43,523 nt of DNA, from contig JAZRDC010000038.1 of NCBI GenBank assembly GCA_045660065.1, positions 1-43,523 of the forward strand, read 5' to 3'. Origin of the DNA: RGIG2094 sp045660065. GTDB taxonomy: Bacteria > Bacillota > Clostridia > RGIG6154. This document shows positions 8,197 to 16,166 of this stretch, piece after piece (within the stretch, counting starts at the first letter, position 1; each line of letters begins with the position of its first letter). The notes below the pieces were generated by a model. That model did not search any database and was not told where the DNA came from. It saw only the letters and a program-made list of their open reading frames with translations. A program made the translations under genes and the position numbers.

Positions 8197-8225
8197 TTGC
8201 ATCCTGACGCATTATATTGTATAAT
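8197..8225 (+). promoter_or_regulatory. Promoter of the DUF975 gene
   Basis: TTGCAT (8197-8202), 17 bp, then TATAAT (8220-8225). The -10 ends only 20 bases before the ATG, so the predicted leader is about 14 bases and begins almost at the AAAGGAGG ribosome binding site. It diverges from the promoter at 8131-8159. Confidence 0.8.
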
Positions 8226-8245
8226 AAAACAAAGGAGGAATATAT

Positions 8246-8848
8246 ATGGACAGACTAACTTTAAAGAGTATGGCAAAGGAACAAATCAGCGGAAATATCG
8301 GCGTATTATTTGTATGCTTTCTGATTATTTCCATATTAACAGGTATAGCGGCAGCAATACCGGGTGTGGGTTCAATCGCAGCACTTGCCGTAGCCGCACC
8401 ATTGGAAATCGGGCTTATAACAATATTTGCAAAATTAAAAAGTGGATATCCGCCGAAAGTGGAAGAACTTTTCAAACACTTTGATTGTTTTGCACAGGCA
8501 TTGTTGCTTTACATTCTGATTAGTTTATTTACAGTTTTGTGGTCATTATTATTTATAATTCCTGGAATTGTGGCTTCACTTTCTTATTCAATGGCACCAT
8601 ACATCTTAGCAGAAAACAAAAATCTTACTGCAATGGAAGCCTTAAATATGAGCAAACAAATGATGAATGGCCACAAAGCCGATCTTTTTGTTCTTTATCT
8701 TTCATTTATCGGTTGGGGAATTTTGGTTTCAATGACTTTCGGACTTGCAGGAATTTATGTATTCCCTTATATTGAAGCAACAATTTATAACTTTTACGAC
8801 AGTATCAAAGGTTATACCAATATCAACGCTGAAGTTTATGATGCATAA
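8246..8848 (+). CDS. DUF975-type integral membrane protein
   Basis: The 200-residue product has long hydrophobic stretches at about 20-62, 88-122 and 145-175. The short cytoplasmic N-terminus (MDRLTLKSMAKEQISGN) and the loops YSMAPYILAENKNLTAMEALNMSKQMMNGHK and YIEATIYNFYDSI fit the DUF975 family of Firmicutes membrane proteins, whose function is unknown. It is monocistronic, with its own promoter and a terminator shared with mrp. No catalytic motif was seen. Family assignment is from memory of the 'alter S-M-n-G' loop pattern; function is not known. Confidence 0.75.
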   Translation: MDRLTLKSMAKEQISGNIGVLFVCFLIISILTGIAAAIPGVGSIAALAVAAPLEIGLITIFAKLKSGYPPKVEELFKHFDCFAQALLLYILISLFTVLWSLLFIIPGIVASLSYSMAPYILAENKNLTAMEALNMSKQMMNGHKADLFVLYLSFIGWGILVSMTFGLAGIYVFPYIEATIYNFYDSIKGYTNINAEVYDA

Positions 8849-8860
8849 AAGCAAAAAACA

Positions 8861-8890
8861 AAGCCACCTTAAAAAGGTGGCTTATTTTTA
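8861..8890. terminator. Bidirectional terminator between DUF975 gene and mrp
   Basis: A 10-bp perfect stem AAGCCACCTT/AAGGTGGCTT (8861-8870, 8874-8883) with a 3-base loop is followed by ATTTTTA on the plus strand and preceded by an A-rich run that reads GTTTTTTGC on the minus strand. It serves two convergent genes. Confidence 0.88.
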
Positions 8891-9709
8891 TGCGTTTTCT
8901 ACTGCTGATACTGCATCATCAATAAGGTTGGTTTCGATTTCTTCAATCTTACCTTCATCGCATTTTGCGGCAAATTCAGGATTGATAGGAAGCTGAGCCA
9001 ACACTTTAAGTCCGTATTCTTTAGCAACTTCTTCAATTTTGCTCTTACCGAAAACTTCAATTTTCTTTCCGCAGTCAGGACATTCAAGATAACTGTAATT
9101 TTCAACAATACCTAAAATCGGCACATTCATAAGATATGCCATTTTAACTGCTTTTCCAACAATCATTGAAACAAGATCCTGTGGTGATGTTACAATGATA
9201 ATGCCGTCAACAGGAAGGCTCTGGAAAACTGTTAATGCAACATCCCCTGTTCCAGGAGGCATATCAACAAACATGTAATCAACATCGTTCCATACAACAT
9301 CTGTCCAGAACTGTTTTACTGCTCCTGCAATAACAGGACCTCTCCATACAACAGGGTCAGTTTCTTCAGGAAGAAGAAGATTTGTTGACATTACTTTTAC
9401 TCCACCTGCGCTTACCCCTGGGATAAGACCTGAAGCATCACCCACCGCTTTATCTTTAATACCAAATGCTTTAGGAATTGAAGGGCCTGTGATATCAGCG
9501 TCTAAAATTGCTGTCTGATTACCTTTTTTATTCATTGCAGATGCTAAAAGTGAGGTTACCATAGATTTACCTACGCCACCTTTGCCGCTTATAACACCAA
9601 TAACTTTTTTAACTGTTGAGTACTGGTTTAACGGTTCAATTAAACTTTCAGGCTTTTTGCTTGAGCAGTTTGAACTGCAAGTACTGCAATCATGTGTGCA
9701 TTCACTCAT
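8888..9709 (-). CDS. mrp: Mrp/ApbC-type P-loop ATPase, Fe-S cluster carrier
   Basis: Mrp/NBP35-family ATPase thought to hold and deliver [4Fe-4S] clusters to apoproteins. The 273 residues contain the deviant Walker A GKGGVGKS (42-49), the FVDMPPGTGD segment (about 147-156) and the cluster-ligating CPDC (210-213). The N-terminus has five cysteines in CTHDCSTCSSNC (4-15), an NBP35-like cluster site common in anaerobes. It follows the HD-domain gene by 15 bases, with GGAAG as ribosome binding site. Plausible clients in this window are the Rnf subunits, ferredoxin and radical SAM protein (inference). Confidence 0.93.
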   Translation of the reverse strand: MSECTHDCSTCSSNCSSKKPESLIEPLNQYSTVKKVIGVISGKGGVGKSMVTSLLASAMNKKGNQTAILDADITGPSIPKAFGIKDKAVGDASGLIPGVSAGGVKVMSTNLLLPEETDPVVWRGPVIAGAVKQFWTDVVWNDVDYMFVDMPPGTGDVALTVFQSLPVDGIIIVTSPQDLVSMIVGKAVKMAYLMNVPILGIVENYSYLECPDCGKKIEVFGKSKIEEVAKEYGLKVLAQLPINPEFAAKCDEGKIEEIETNLIDDAVSAVENA

Positions 9710-9724
9710 TTTTATCTTCCTTTC

Positions 9725-10936
9725 TTATCTTTTATATGCTTCTTCAAAGAAATACTCAAAATAACTACCGAAATCAATTCCTGAAATTTTGCGGTCTTTG
9801 TAAGCATCTCTTAAATTTACCAATGCGCGTTTTAACGAATCGCCCTCGATACCATTTCTCATTGAAAGGTAAGCCTCTAAATATGCAGACAAATGGTCGC
9901 AGGCTCTGATAATCTTTCCGTCTATCGGATTAAAGATTTTTTCGTTATATTTTTCTGTAATTTCTTCTGATGTTACAGTTTCAATTTTGCCATTTTTGGT
10001 GATTTTTGATGAAAATTCATCATTTGTATAATATTCAAGTTGTTCTGTCCAGTTCTTTGGAATAAGCGGATAAATTATATCCCTCATCTGACTGTCTTCA
10101 ATTTTTTTGATAATTTCATCAAGGCCCTCAACACCATTTTTAACAGGTGATATAATATCTCTTGTTAAAACTTCAGGCAAATCGTGGAAAAGTGCACCAA
10201 AGAAATTGTTTTCAATTCGTTTGTTACAACCATCTGTTTCAAGTGTAAAGAAATATGAAAGAACTGCCACAACAAAAGTATGCGCCATAACTGATGTCTG
10301 CGGAATTCTCGCAGTTGCAGTCCATCTTTGCTGGAAACGAAGTTGACCTATAAGATTTAAAAAGTTTGTAAGTTCGGGAGTCTGATAGAACACGCGTTTA
10401 CCCTCAAACCATTTACATCTTGCCAAGCCTTCATTTACTTCATTTTTAGTATTCTCAATATTATACATACTTATATTTAAAGGATATATAATATCAAATT
10501 CCCACTTGGTTGCTAAGTAATGGGCAAATCTTATAATATCTCTCTCCACCGTGCTATAATTAATATCGGTGAAGTAAAGATGCATATTGCGTTTGAAGTC
10601 GCCTTTTATGCCTTCCAAGTACGGTGCAAGTTCTTTTTCAACATACTCGTCAATCTTATATCCCATTTCTTTTTTAAGTTTGTGATAAATGGGAGGCTTG
10701 ATATCTGTAAGAATTACTCTGTGCAGAAATTCTGCAATAATTCCTTCTATAAGTTTAACATAGTCAACCCTTCCCCCTGCATCTTCATGACATTTAGCAA
10801 GAACAAAGGCATAAAAAGTTTTGTGCGCCTGCTTATCCATTTCAACAAAACCTGTGTTTGGTCTTATGTGGTCGTTCCATCTCTGGATAACAGTTGCATC
10901 GTGTATTAAAGTTATAAGTTCAGGTTTAAACACCAA
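9725..10936 (-). CDS. Tandem HD-domain hydrolase (YfbR-like), first domain degenerate
   Basis: The 403 residues contain a complete HD-type phosphohydrolase domain in the C-terminal half: RW (204-205), H219, the H251-D252 pair in GALFHDLPEVLTRDI, and a later CDHLSAYLEAY. This pattern matches the YfbR/HD_3 group, whose members hydrolyse deoxynucleoside 5'-monophosphates. The N-terminal half looks like a diverged copy: QRWNDHIRP (18-26), H38, and AEFLHRVILTDI (69-80), where HD is replaced by HR. The start is TTG at 10936 (GTG at 10933 is possible) behind AGGTGG. It is probably cotranscribed with mrp. Substrate unknown. Confidence 0.8.
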   Translation of the reverse strand: MVFKPELITLIHDATVIQRWNDHIRPNTGFVEMDKQAHKTFYAFVLAKCHEDAGGRVDYVKLIEGIIAEFLHRVILTDIKPPIYHKLKKEMGYKIDEYVEKELAPYLEGIKGDFKRNMHLYFTDINYSTVERDIIRFAHYLATKWEFDIIYPLNISMYNIENTKNEVNEGLARCKWFEGKRVFYQTPELTNFLNLIGQLRFQQRWTATARIPQTSVMAHTFVVAVLSYFFTLETDGCNKRIENNFFGALFHDLPEVLTRDIISPVKNGVEGLDEIIKKIEDSQMRDIIYPLIPKNWTEQLEYYTNDEFSSKITKNGKIETVTSEEITEKYNEKIFNPIDGKIIRACDHLSAYLEAYLSMRNGIEGDSLKRALVNLRDAYKDRKISGIDFGSYFEYFFEEAYKR

Positions 10937-10962
10937 AACACCACCTTTATAGTATCTTTAAA

Positions 10963-10991
10963 ATTTTATCACAACAAAGTGCATTTGTCAA
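10963..10991 (-). promoter_or_regulatory. Promoter of the HD gene-mrp unit
   Basis: TTGACA (10986-10991), 17 bp, TAAAAT (10963-10968) on the minus strand, with an extended TGA before the -10. Confidence 0.85.
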
Positions 10992-11046
10992 ACATAAATC
11001 CCTGCCTCAAAACATAGAATTAACCAAAACAAAGGAGGATTTTCAA

Positions 11047-11313
11047 ATGAACAAAGCATCTGATTTCAGACAAAAAGAAGTAATTAATATTTACGACGGA
11101 AAACGCCTTGGATTTGTATGCGATGTAGACGTTGATATGGAAACGGGGAAATTAAATTCCATTATTATTCCGGGAGGTGCTAAATTTTTAGGGATTTTCG
11201 GTACAGCCGATGATTATGTAATTCCATTTTCAAGCATAAAGACCGTAGGAGAAGATATAATTTTGGTAGATTACATCTTGCCATCTAATACTTCTTCTTT
11301 AAAACATTCCTGA
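11047..11313 (+). CDS. YlmC/YmxH-family PRC-barrel protein
   Basis: An 88-residue protein beginning MNKASDFRQKEVINIYDGKRLGFVCDV, with KLNSIIIPGGAKFLGIFG and DDYVIPFSSIKTVGEDIILVDY. This is the YlmC/YmxH group of PRC-barrel proteins found in spore formers, whose exact role is unclear. AAAGGAGG sits nine bases before the ATG. No convincing housekeeping promoter is visible in the 55 bases upstream, compatible with a sporulation sigma factor but not proof of one. The last 43 bases overlap the 3' end of the convergent queG-like gene, and the C-terminal tail (PSNTSSLKHS) is encoded in that overlap. Confidence 0.85.
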   Translation: MNKASDFRQKEVINIYDGKRLGFVCDVDVDMETGKLNSIIIPGGAKFLGIFGTADDYVIPFSSIKTVGEDIILVDYILPSNTSSLKHS

Positions 11314-12074
11314 TTTTCTAAAATTTCAAGATTTCTTATAAGCACATTCTTACCTCGCCACGAAAAAGCACGATTACCATATTTTTCTTTAAACTCTTTG
11401 TTTGATAGATTTTCAAAATCGCTTTTTTTAATACGGGTTATCAAATCTATTTTAAATTCTTCAATGGGGGTTATATTAAAATTATTCATAGGACATACCA
11501 TCTGGCAAACATCGCATCCGAATGCACTTCCGTTTTTTAAAATAGTTTGTTGCTCGTTTTCTGTCAGTTCACCTTTTTTCTGTGTGATTTCGGACAGACA
11601 TTTTGTAAAATCGCCATTTTTTAATGCGCCTGTCGGGCAGGCATCTGTGCATTTGTTGCAGTCTAAGCACTTGCTTTCCAAAGGTTTTGACACATCAAGT
11701 GGCTTGTCGGTAATTACATAACCTATAAAGCAAAGACTTCCGTATTTGTCATTTATCAGAAGTCTGTTTTTACCAACCACACCAAGTCCTGCATTAAACC
11801 CAAGTTCCACATCATTAAAGGGACTTACATCAACATAAAATTCCGCCTTGTAATTGCCTGAATTTTTTATAAAATCTGCAACCTTTTTCAAATATTCTTT
11901 TACGATAATATGATAATCCTTTGAATAGGTATAAACAGAAATATTTCCATTTTCGTCTTTTCCTGAATAATAGGGAAACAACATTACAACTGCATAAAAA
12001 TCTCCCGCTTTGCAAAATCCAAAGCGGTCAATTCCTAAATTTAAAATAAAATCAGACAAGTTCTTCACTGACAT
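11271..12074 (-). CDS. QueG-like epoxyqueuosine reductase-type Fe-S protein, short form
   Basis: The 267 residues have a DUF1730-like N-terminal part, GLGVVGKNRLLIND (96-109) and two [4Fe-4S] motifs: C136, C139, C142, C146 in CLDCNKCTDACP, and C187, C190, C194 in CDVCQMVCP with C159 between them. This is the layout of QueG, the cobalamin-dependent enzyme that reduces epoxyqueuosine to queuosine in tRNA. The product is about 100 residues shorter than Escherichia coli QueG: the N-terminal part is compressed and the C-terminal HEAT-like region is absent. Activity on epoxyqueuosine is therefore uncertain. It overlaps comF by 23 bases and the convergent YlmC gene by 43 bases. Confidence 0.75.
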   Translation of the reverse strand: MSVKNLSDFILNLGIDRFGFCKAGDFYAVVMLFPYYSGKDENGNISVYTYSKDYHIIVKEYLKKVADFIKNSGNYKAEFYVDVSPFNDVELGFNAGLGVVGKNRLLINDKYGSLCFIGYVITDKPLDVSKPLESKCLDCNKCTDACPTGALKNGDFTKCLSEITQKKGELTENEQQTILKNGSAFGCDVCQMVCPMNNFNITPIEEFKIDLITRIKKSDFENLSNKEFKEKYGNRAFSWRGKNVLIRNLEILENQECFKEEVLDGKM

Positions 12075-12774
12075 TCACCGTAATTATTCCAACATATATT
12101 TCTTTGCACCCTGCCTTTTTAAGCATCAGGGAACATTCATCAACAGTTGCACCTGTTGTATAAATATCATCTACCAACAACACCTTGTTATACGCAGTGC
12201 CTGTGTATTTAATCTTACCCTTAAGATTTGTTCGTCTTTCTTTTGCCAAAAGGCTGTTCTGACTCTTTACCCCTTCTTTTTTAAACAAAAGTTCCTTAGT
12301 GGGTATCCCTGAAATTCTGCTCAGTTCTTCGCAAAAAATCTTCATATGCTCTGTTCGCAATTTAAATCCTTTTGTTTTAGAAGACGGAGCAGGAATTATT
12401 ATATCAAAATCAGCATTTTTATCATACTCTTTAATTCTGTCCCAAAGTATGGGTGCTAAACTTTTTACAAATTCTACTCTCTCATTATATTTGAATTTCT
12501 TTACAATTTCAGAACAGATTTCATCATAAACCAAAGGTGATATGAGATATTCAAATCTTACCTTTTGTCCCGCACAATAAAGGCAGTATGGCGCGTAGGC
12601 GTTTAAATCCATAGGCCTGTCGCATTTTGGACATACTCTTATGGGACTTGTTTTTATTTTCGGAGTACACTTTTCGCAGATATGAGGCAAAGAGGCATCA
12701 AAATCCAAAAGACTGTCGCAACAAATACACTTTGGCGGAAACAACAATCTTAAAATTCTTTCTTTAAAGGTCAT
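12052..12774 (-). CDS. comF: ComF-family phosphoribosyltransferase-like protein
   Basis: The 240 residues begin with a zinc-ribbon region (CICC near 16-19, CEKC, CPKC and CLYC) and end with a PRTase domain carrying the PRPP-binding motif VLLVDDIYTTGAT. ComF proteins support DNA uptake or processing of incoming single strands in competent bacteria, and homologues are widespread in non-competent ones. The ATG overlaps the recD2 stop by one base (TGATG), so the two are coupled; a helicase-ComF pairing fits DNA metabolism. No other competence gene is in the window. The symbol is by family. Confidence 0.9.
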   Translation of the reverse strand: MTFKERILRLLFPPKCICCDSLLDFDASLPHICEKCTPKIKTSPIRVCPKCDRPMDLNAYAPYCLYCAGQKVRFEYLISPLVYDEICSEIVKKFKYNERVEFVKSLAPILWDRIKEYDKNADFDIIIPAPSSKTKGFKLRTEHMKIFCEELSRISGIPTKELLFKKEGVKSQNSLLAKERRTNLKGKIKYTGTAYNKVLLVDDIYTTGATVDECSLMLKKAGCKEIYVGIITVNVSEELV

Positions 12775-14975
12775 CAGTATTCAAGCCTTTCTTTTAGTCC
12801 TGAGTATCTGCTCATTTCAGAATTGTTTTTCACCATATATTCCAAAACTCCCGTCTGTCCTACCAAAACAACGAGTTTTTTTGCTCTTGTTACCGCAGTG
12901 TAAAGCAGATTTCTGCTCATCAGCGTAGCCGCACCTGGATACATTGGTATTATTACAACAGGAAATTCACTTCCCTGACTTTTGTGAATTGTTGTAGCAT
13001 AAGAAAGTTCTAAATCCGATGCATATGAATAAGGATAAATAACCTCTTTATCACCGTCAAAAGTGATATTCATAAGTTCATATTCATCATCAATTTTTTC
13101 GATTATTCCGATATCGCCATTAAAAAGTCCCATGCCGATTTCAGGTCTTTCCCCGTTTGTTTCCCATTCAATATCGTAATTATTTTTAATCTGCATTACC
13201 TTGTCAAGTTCACGAAACAAAGTATCACCGATTTGTTTTTCTGTTTTCATTGAATTGCGTTTTGGGTTTAACGCCTCCTGAAGTGCCTTATTCAGGGAAT
13301 TTACTCCCACAGTTCCTTTTCGCATCGGCGCTAAAACCTGAATATCGCAAAATGGGTCAAGGTCGTATGTCTTGGGAAGTCTTGTTTTCACAAGTTCCAC
13401 TATGGTTGAAATAATCTGTTCAGGAGTTTCTCTTTGCATAAAAAAGAAATCTTTGCCCTTCTGATTAAGATATGGCATCTGACCGTTGTTAATTCTGTGT
13501 GCATTTACAACAATCATACTTTCTTGTGCCTGTCTGAAAATCTCTGTAAGGCACACAGTTTCAATTCCACCGCTTTTAATAATATCATTAAGCACATTTC
13601 CTGCACCTACCGATGGCAACTGATCTGCATCCCCTACCATAATAAGTGTTGCACTTTCGGGAATTGCCTTTAAAAGGCTGTTGAAAAGCATTAAATCCAC
13701 CATAGACATTTCGTCAATTATTATAACTTTTGCCTCAATTGGGTTAGTTTCATTTCTGCCGAAAACCTGACTGTCTTCTTCTGCTGAAAAGTTTGACTCT
13801 AAAAGTCTGTGAATTGTTTTTGCTTCTCTTCCTGAAACTTCTGAAATTCTTTTTGCCGCGCGTCCCGTAGGTGCTGCTAAAGTTACGGTTTTGCCCATCA
13901 TTTCCATTGTATTGATTATTGTATTGATTACCGTTGTTTTACCCGTACCCGGTCCGCCTGTAATAACAGAAACAGGCATTGTAAGCGCACTTATAACCGC
14001 TTTTTTTTGCGCCTCATTTAACTCTATTTTTGTATGTTTTTCAACTTTTTCTATTATTTCAAGCATTTGGGGAGTTTCTTTTTCAGGATAACGGCTGTTT
14101 AACTGCTTTAAAATAAACGCCACATTTTTTTCTGCTATATGCATTCTCGGAAGATATACTGCGTCAAAATCTTCTTTTTTCTCAATTATAATTCCACGCT
14201 CTAAAGAAAGTGCGGCTATGGCATTTGTAACTACAGTTTCATCGCACCCTAATGCTGCTGCACCTCTTTTTTCCAGAATATATCTTGGACAAAATGTATG
14301 TCCGCTTAAAGAATATTCCTGCAAAACATATTTAATTCCCGCTTTTGCTCGTTCTTCGCTATTGAAATTACCACCGAGTTTTAAGGCAATTTTATCCGCA
14401 GTTTTAAAACCAATACCCTGAATATGTTCGCATAGAATATATGGATTGGTTTTAATTTTCTCAATTGCGTTATAGCCGAATTTTTTAAATATTTTACCTG
14501 AAAAACCTATTGAAATATCATATTCCTGCAAAAACATTACAATATTTCTCACGCCGAACTGTGTTATGTAAGAATTGCCGATTTCATAGGCTTTTTTAAC
14601 GCTTATACCTTTAATGTCTGCCAGTTTTTCGGGAGTGTTTTCAATTACATTAAGTGCGTCTGTACCAAAAGCGTCCACAATTTTTTTTGCAGTTGCCGAT
14701 CTTATACCCTTAATCATCCCCGAACTTAAATACTTATATATGCTGTCTAAAGAATTCGGCGGTGCTTTTGAAAAGGCTTTAACGGAAAACTGATGTCCGT
14801 AAACAGGATGGGTTTTGTATTCCCCTTCAACGGTGATGCTTTCACCTGGGGAAATGCCCATCATATTTCCCACAATGGTAATTAATACTCCGTTTGAATC
14901 AACATCTGCCACGCAGTATCCATTATCTTCATTGTAGAAAATAATTTCTTCAATTGTCCCGTTAATTTTTTCCAT
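12774..14975 (-). CDS. recD2: RecD2-type ATP-dependent DNA helicase
   Basis: A 733-residue superfamily 1 helicase of the RecD2 type, found in bacteria without RecBC and involved in repair and fork stability. Visible parts are the N-terminal OB-like region (MEKINGTIEEIIFYNEDNGYCVADV), helix-hairpin-helix repeats (SSGMIKGIRSATAKKI, LADIKGISVKKAYEIG, IQGIGFKTADKIA), Walker A GGPGTGKTT near residue 340, the DEMSMVD motif II, and the C-terminal TIHKSQGSEFPVV and YTAVTRAKKLVVLVG motifs. Length is typical. It lies between the small membrane gene (12-base gap) and comF. GGAG precedes the ATG. Confidence 0.95.
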   Translation of the reverse strand: MEKINGTIEEIIFYNEDNGYCVADVDSNGVLITIVGNMMGISPGESITVEGEYKTHPVYGHQFSVKAFSKAPPNSLDSIYKYLSSGMIKGIRSATAKKIVDAFGTDALNVIENTPEKLADIKGISVKKAYEIGNSYITQFGVRNIVMFLQEYDISIGFSGKIFKKFGYNAIEKIKTNPYILCEHIQGIGFKTADKIALKLGGNFNSEERAKAGIKYVLQEYSLSGHTFCPRYILEKRGAAALGCDETVVTNAIAALSLERGIIIEKKEDFDAVYLPRMHIAEKNVAFILKQLNSRYPEKETPQMLEIIEKVEKHTKIELNEAQKKAVISALTMPVSVITGGPGTGKTTVINTIINTMEMMGKTVTLAAPTGRAAKRISEVSGREAKTIHRLLESNFSAEEDSQVFGRNETNPIEAKVIIIDEMSMVDLMLFNSLLKAIPESATLIMVGDADQLPSVGAGNVLNDIIKSGGIETVCLTEIFRQAQESMIVVNAHRINNGQMPYLNQKGKDFFFMQRETPEQIISTIVELVKTRLPKTYDLDPFCDIQVLAPMRKGTVGVNSLNKALQEALNPKRNSMKTEKQIGDTLFRELDKVMQIKNNYDIEWETNGERPEIGMGLFNGDIGIIEKIDDEYELMNITFDGDKEVIYPYSYASDLELSYATTIHKSQGSEFPVVIIPMYPGAATLMSRNLLYTAVTRAKKLVVLVGQTGVLEYMVKNNSEMSRYSGLKERLEY

Positions 14976-14986
14976 AAGTTTCTCCG

Positions 14987-15280
14987 TTATATGAGTTTTA
15001 ACATTTCCTCTGACAGCGTTTCTCTTTTTATAAAACTTGCATACTCAAATCTTTGTTTTAAAATTTCGAGTTTTTGGGAATTTACGCTGTATACAAAAAC
15101 GATTTTAATTCCGTTTTCTTTTAATTTTTTATCTAAAATATCAAGATTGGTATTTTCATCAACATCTATCAGCATTGTTATATTTTTCGGGATTTTTGAT
15201 GTGAAAAATTCTTTTATAATTCCCAAAATCTGCATTATCCCGAAAACTGTAAAAAAGCAAAATAAAATCTCATAAAGCAC
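14987..15280 (-). CDS. Small membrane-anchored protein of unknown function
   Basis: I do not recognise the 97-residue product. Residues 3-23 form one hydrophobic segment (YEILFCFFTVFGIMQILGII), followed by about 70 residues with an alternating strand/helix look (ITMLIDVDENTNLDILDKKL, IKIVFVYSVNS, LEILKQRF). The start is GTG at 15280 behind AGGAGG. That ribosome binding site lies in one arm of an 8-bp inverted repeat (15291-15313), which could tune translation. It is co-directional with rsmI and recD2 and spaced as in an operon. The coding call rests on ribosome binding site, spacing and frame. Confidence 0.7.
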   Translation of the reverse strand: MLYEILFCFFTVFGIMQILGIIKEFFTSKIPKNITMLIDVDENTNLDILDKKLKENGIKIVFVYSVNSQKLEILKQRFEYASFIKRETLSEEMLKLI

Positions 15281-15326
15281 TTGCCACTCCTCCTTAATTT
15301 ATGATATTAAGGAAAAGCGGTTTTTG

Positions 15327-16166
15327 TTACATTCCGCTTTCTACCACCATCTGATAAACTTCACGCTTTGGAAGATTTACTTTTACGCTGACTTCTTTGA
15401 TAGCGTCTTTTTTACTCATTCCGCCATCTACAAGGTCTTGTACCATTTGTAATATTTCTTCTTTAGTAAGTTCTTTTTCTTCTGCCTGCGGTTTATACCC
15501 TTCTACCACAAGAACAAATTCGCCTTTTGGGATTGTTTCTTCAAAATAAACTATTGCTTCTGATATTGTGGTTCTGATTATTTGCTCATACATTTTTGTA
15601 AGTTCACGGCAAAGGGTTATTTTTCTGTCCCCAAGGCCTTCTAACAAATCTGCAAGAGTTTTTTTAAGTTTGTGTGGTGCTTCATAAAAAATAAGGGTCT
15701 GTGTATGATTTTTGATTTCTTCCAAATGTTTTTTTCTCTGTGGCTTATTTACCGATAAAAAACCTTCAAATGAAAATCTGCCTGTATCTAAGCCTGACAC
15801 TATAAGTGCCTGAACAAAAGCACAAGGTCCAGGGATCGGCACAACATCTATACCTTTTTCTGCGCAGAGTTTTACGATATCTTCGCCCGGGTCTGATATT
15901 GTAGGAGTTCCTGCATCTGTTACCAGAGCGCAATTCTCACCCGCTTCAATTCTTGAAACAATATACTCCCCACGCTCACGCTTGTTATGTTCAAAGTAAC
16001 TGACCATAGGTTTTTTAATGTCAAATTTATTAAAAAGTTTAAGTGTATTTCTTGTATCCTCCGCCGCAACAAAATCAACGCTGTTTAATACTTCAAGCGC
16101 CCTTTGGGACATATCCGAAAGATTTCCGATAGGCGTTGCAACAAGGTAAAGTTTATTTTCACTCAT
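15327..16166 (-). CDS. rsmI: 16S rRNA (cytidine1402-2'-O)-methyltransferase RsmI
   Basis: Adds the 2'-O-methyl group to C1402 of 16S rRNA. The 279 residues show the tetrapyrrole-methylase-type fold signatures: LYLVATPIGNLSDMSQRALEVL at the start, AAEDTRNT, LVTDAGTPTISDPG and IPGPCAFVQALIVSGL, with a C-terminal helical KREVYQMVVE segment. Length is normal. The ATG overlaps the upstream methyltransferase by 8 bases, which matches Bacillus subtilis yabB-yabC apart from the missing yazA. Confidence 0.96.
   Translation of the reverse strand: MSENKLYLVATPIGNLSDMSQRALEVLNSVDFVAAEDTRNTLKLFNKFDIKKPMVSYFEHNKRERGEYIVSRIEAGENCALVTDAGTPTISDPGEDIVKLCAEKGIDVVPIPGPCAFVQALIVSGLDTGRFSFEGFLSVNKPQRKKHLEEIKNHTQTLIFYEAPHKLKKTLADLLEGLGDRKITLCRELTKMYEQIIRTTISEAIVYFEETIPKGEFVLVVEGYKPQAEEKELTKEEILQMVQDLVDGGMSKKDAIKEVSVKVNLPKREVYQMVVESGM

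Noticed and set aside
8087..8245. SAM riboswitch ahead of the metK unit
   Set aside because: The region holds two divergent promoters and AT-rich DNA, without the conserved SAM-I or SAM-II core or a terminator hairpin.
10520..10909. 129-codon plus-strand open frame rich in F/N/I
   Set aside because: It is antisense to the HD-domain gene and has no ribosome binding site or family resemblance.
15291..15313. Inverted repeat after rsmI as a terminator
   Set aside because: The 8-bp AT-rich stem has no T-tract and overlaps the next ribosome binding site; translational influence is more likely.
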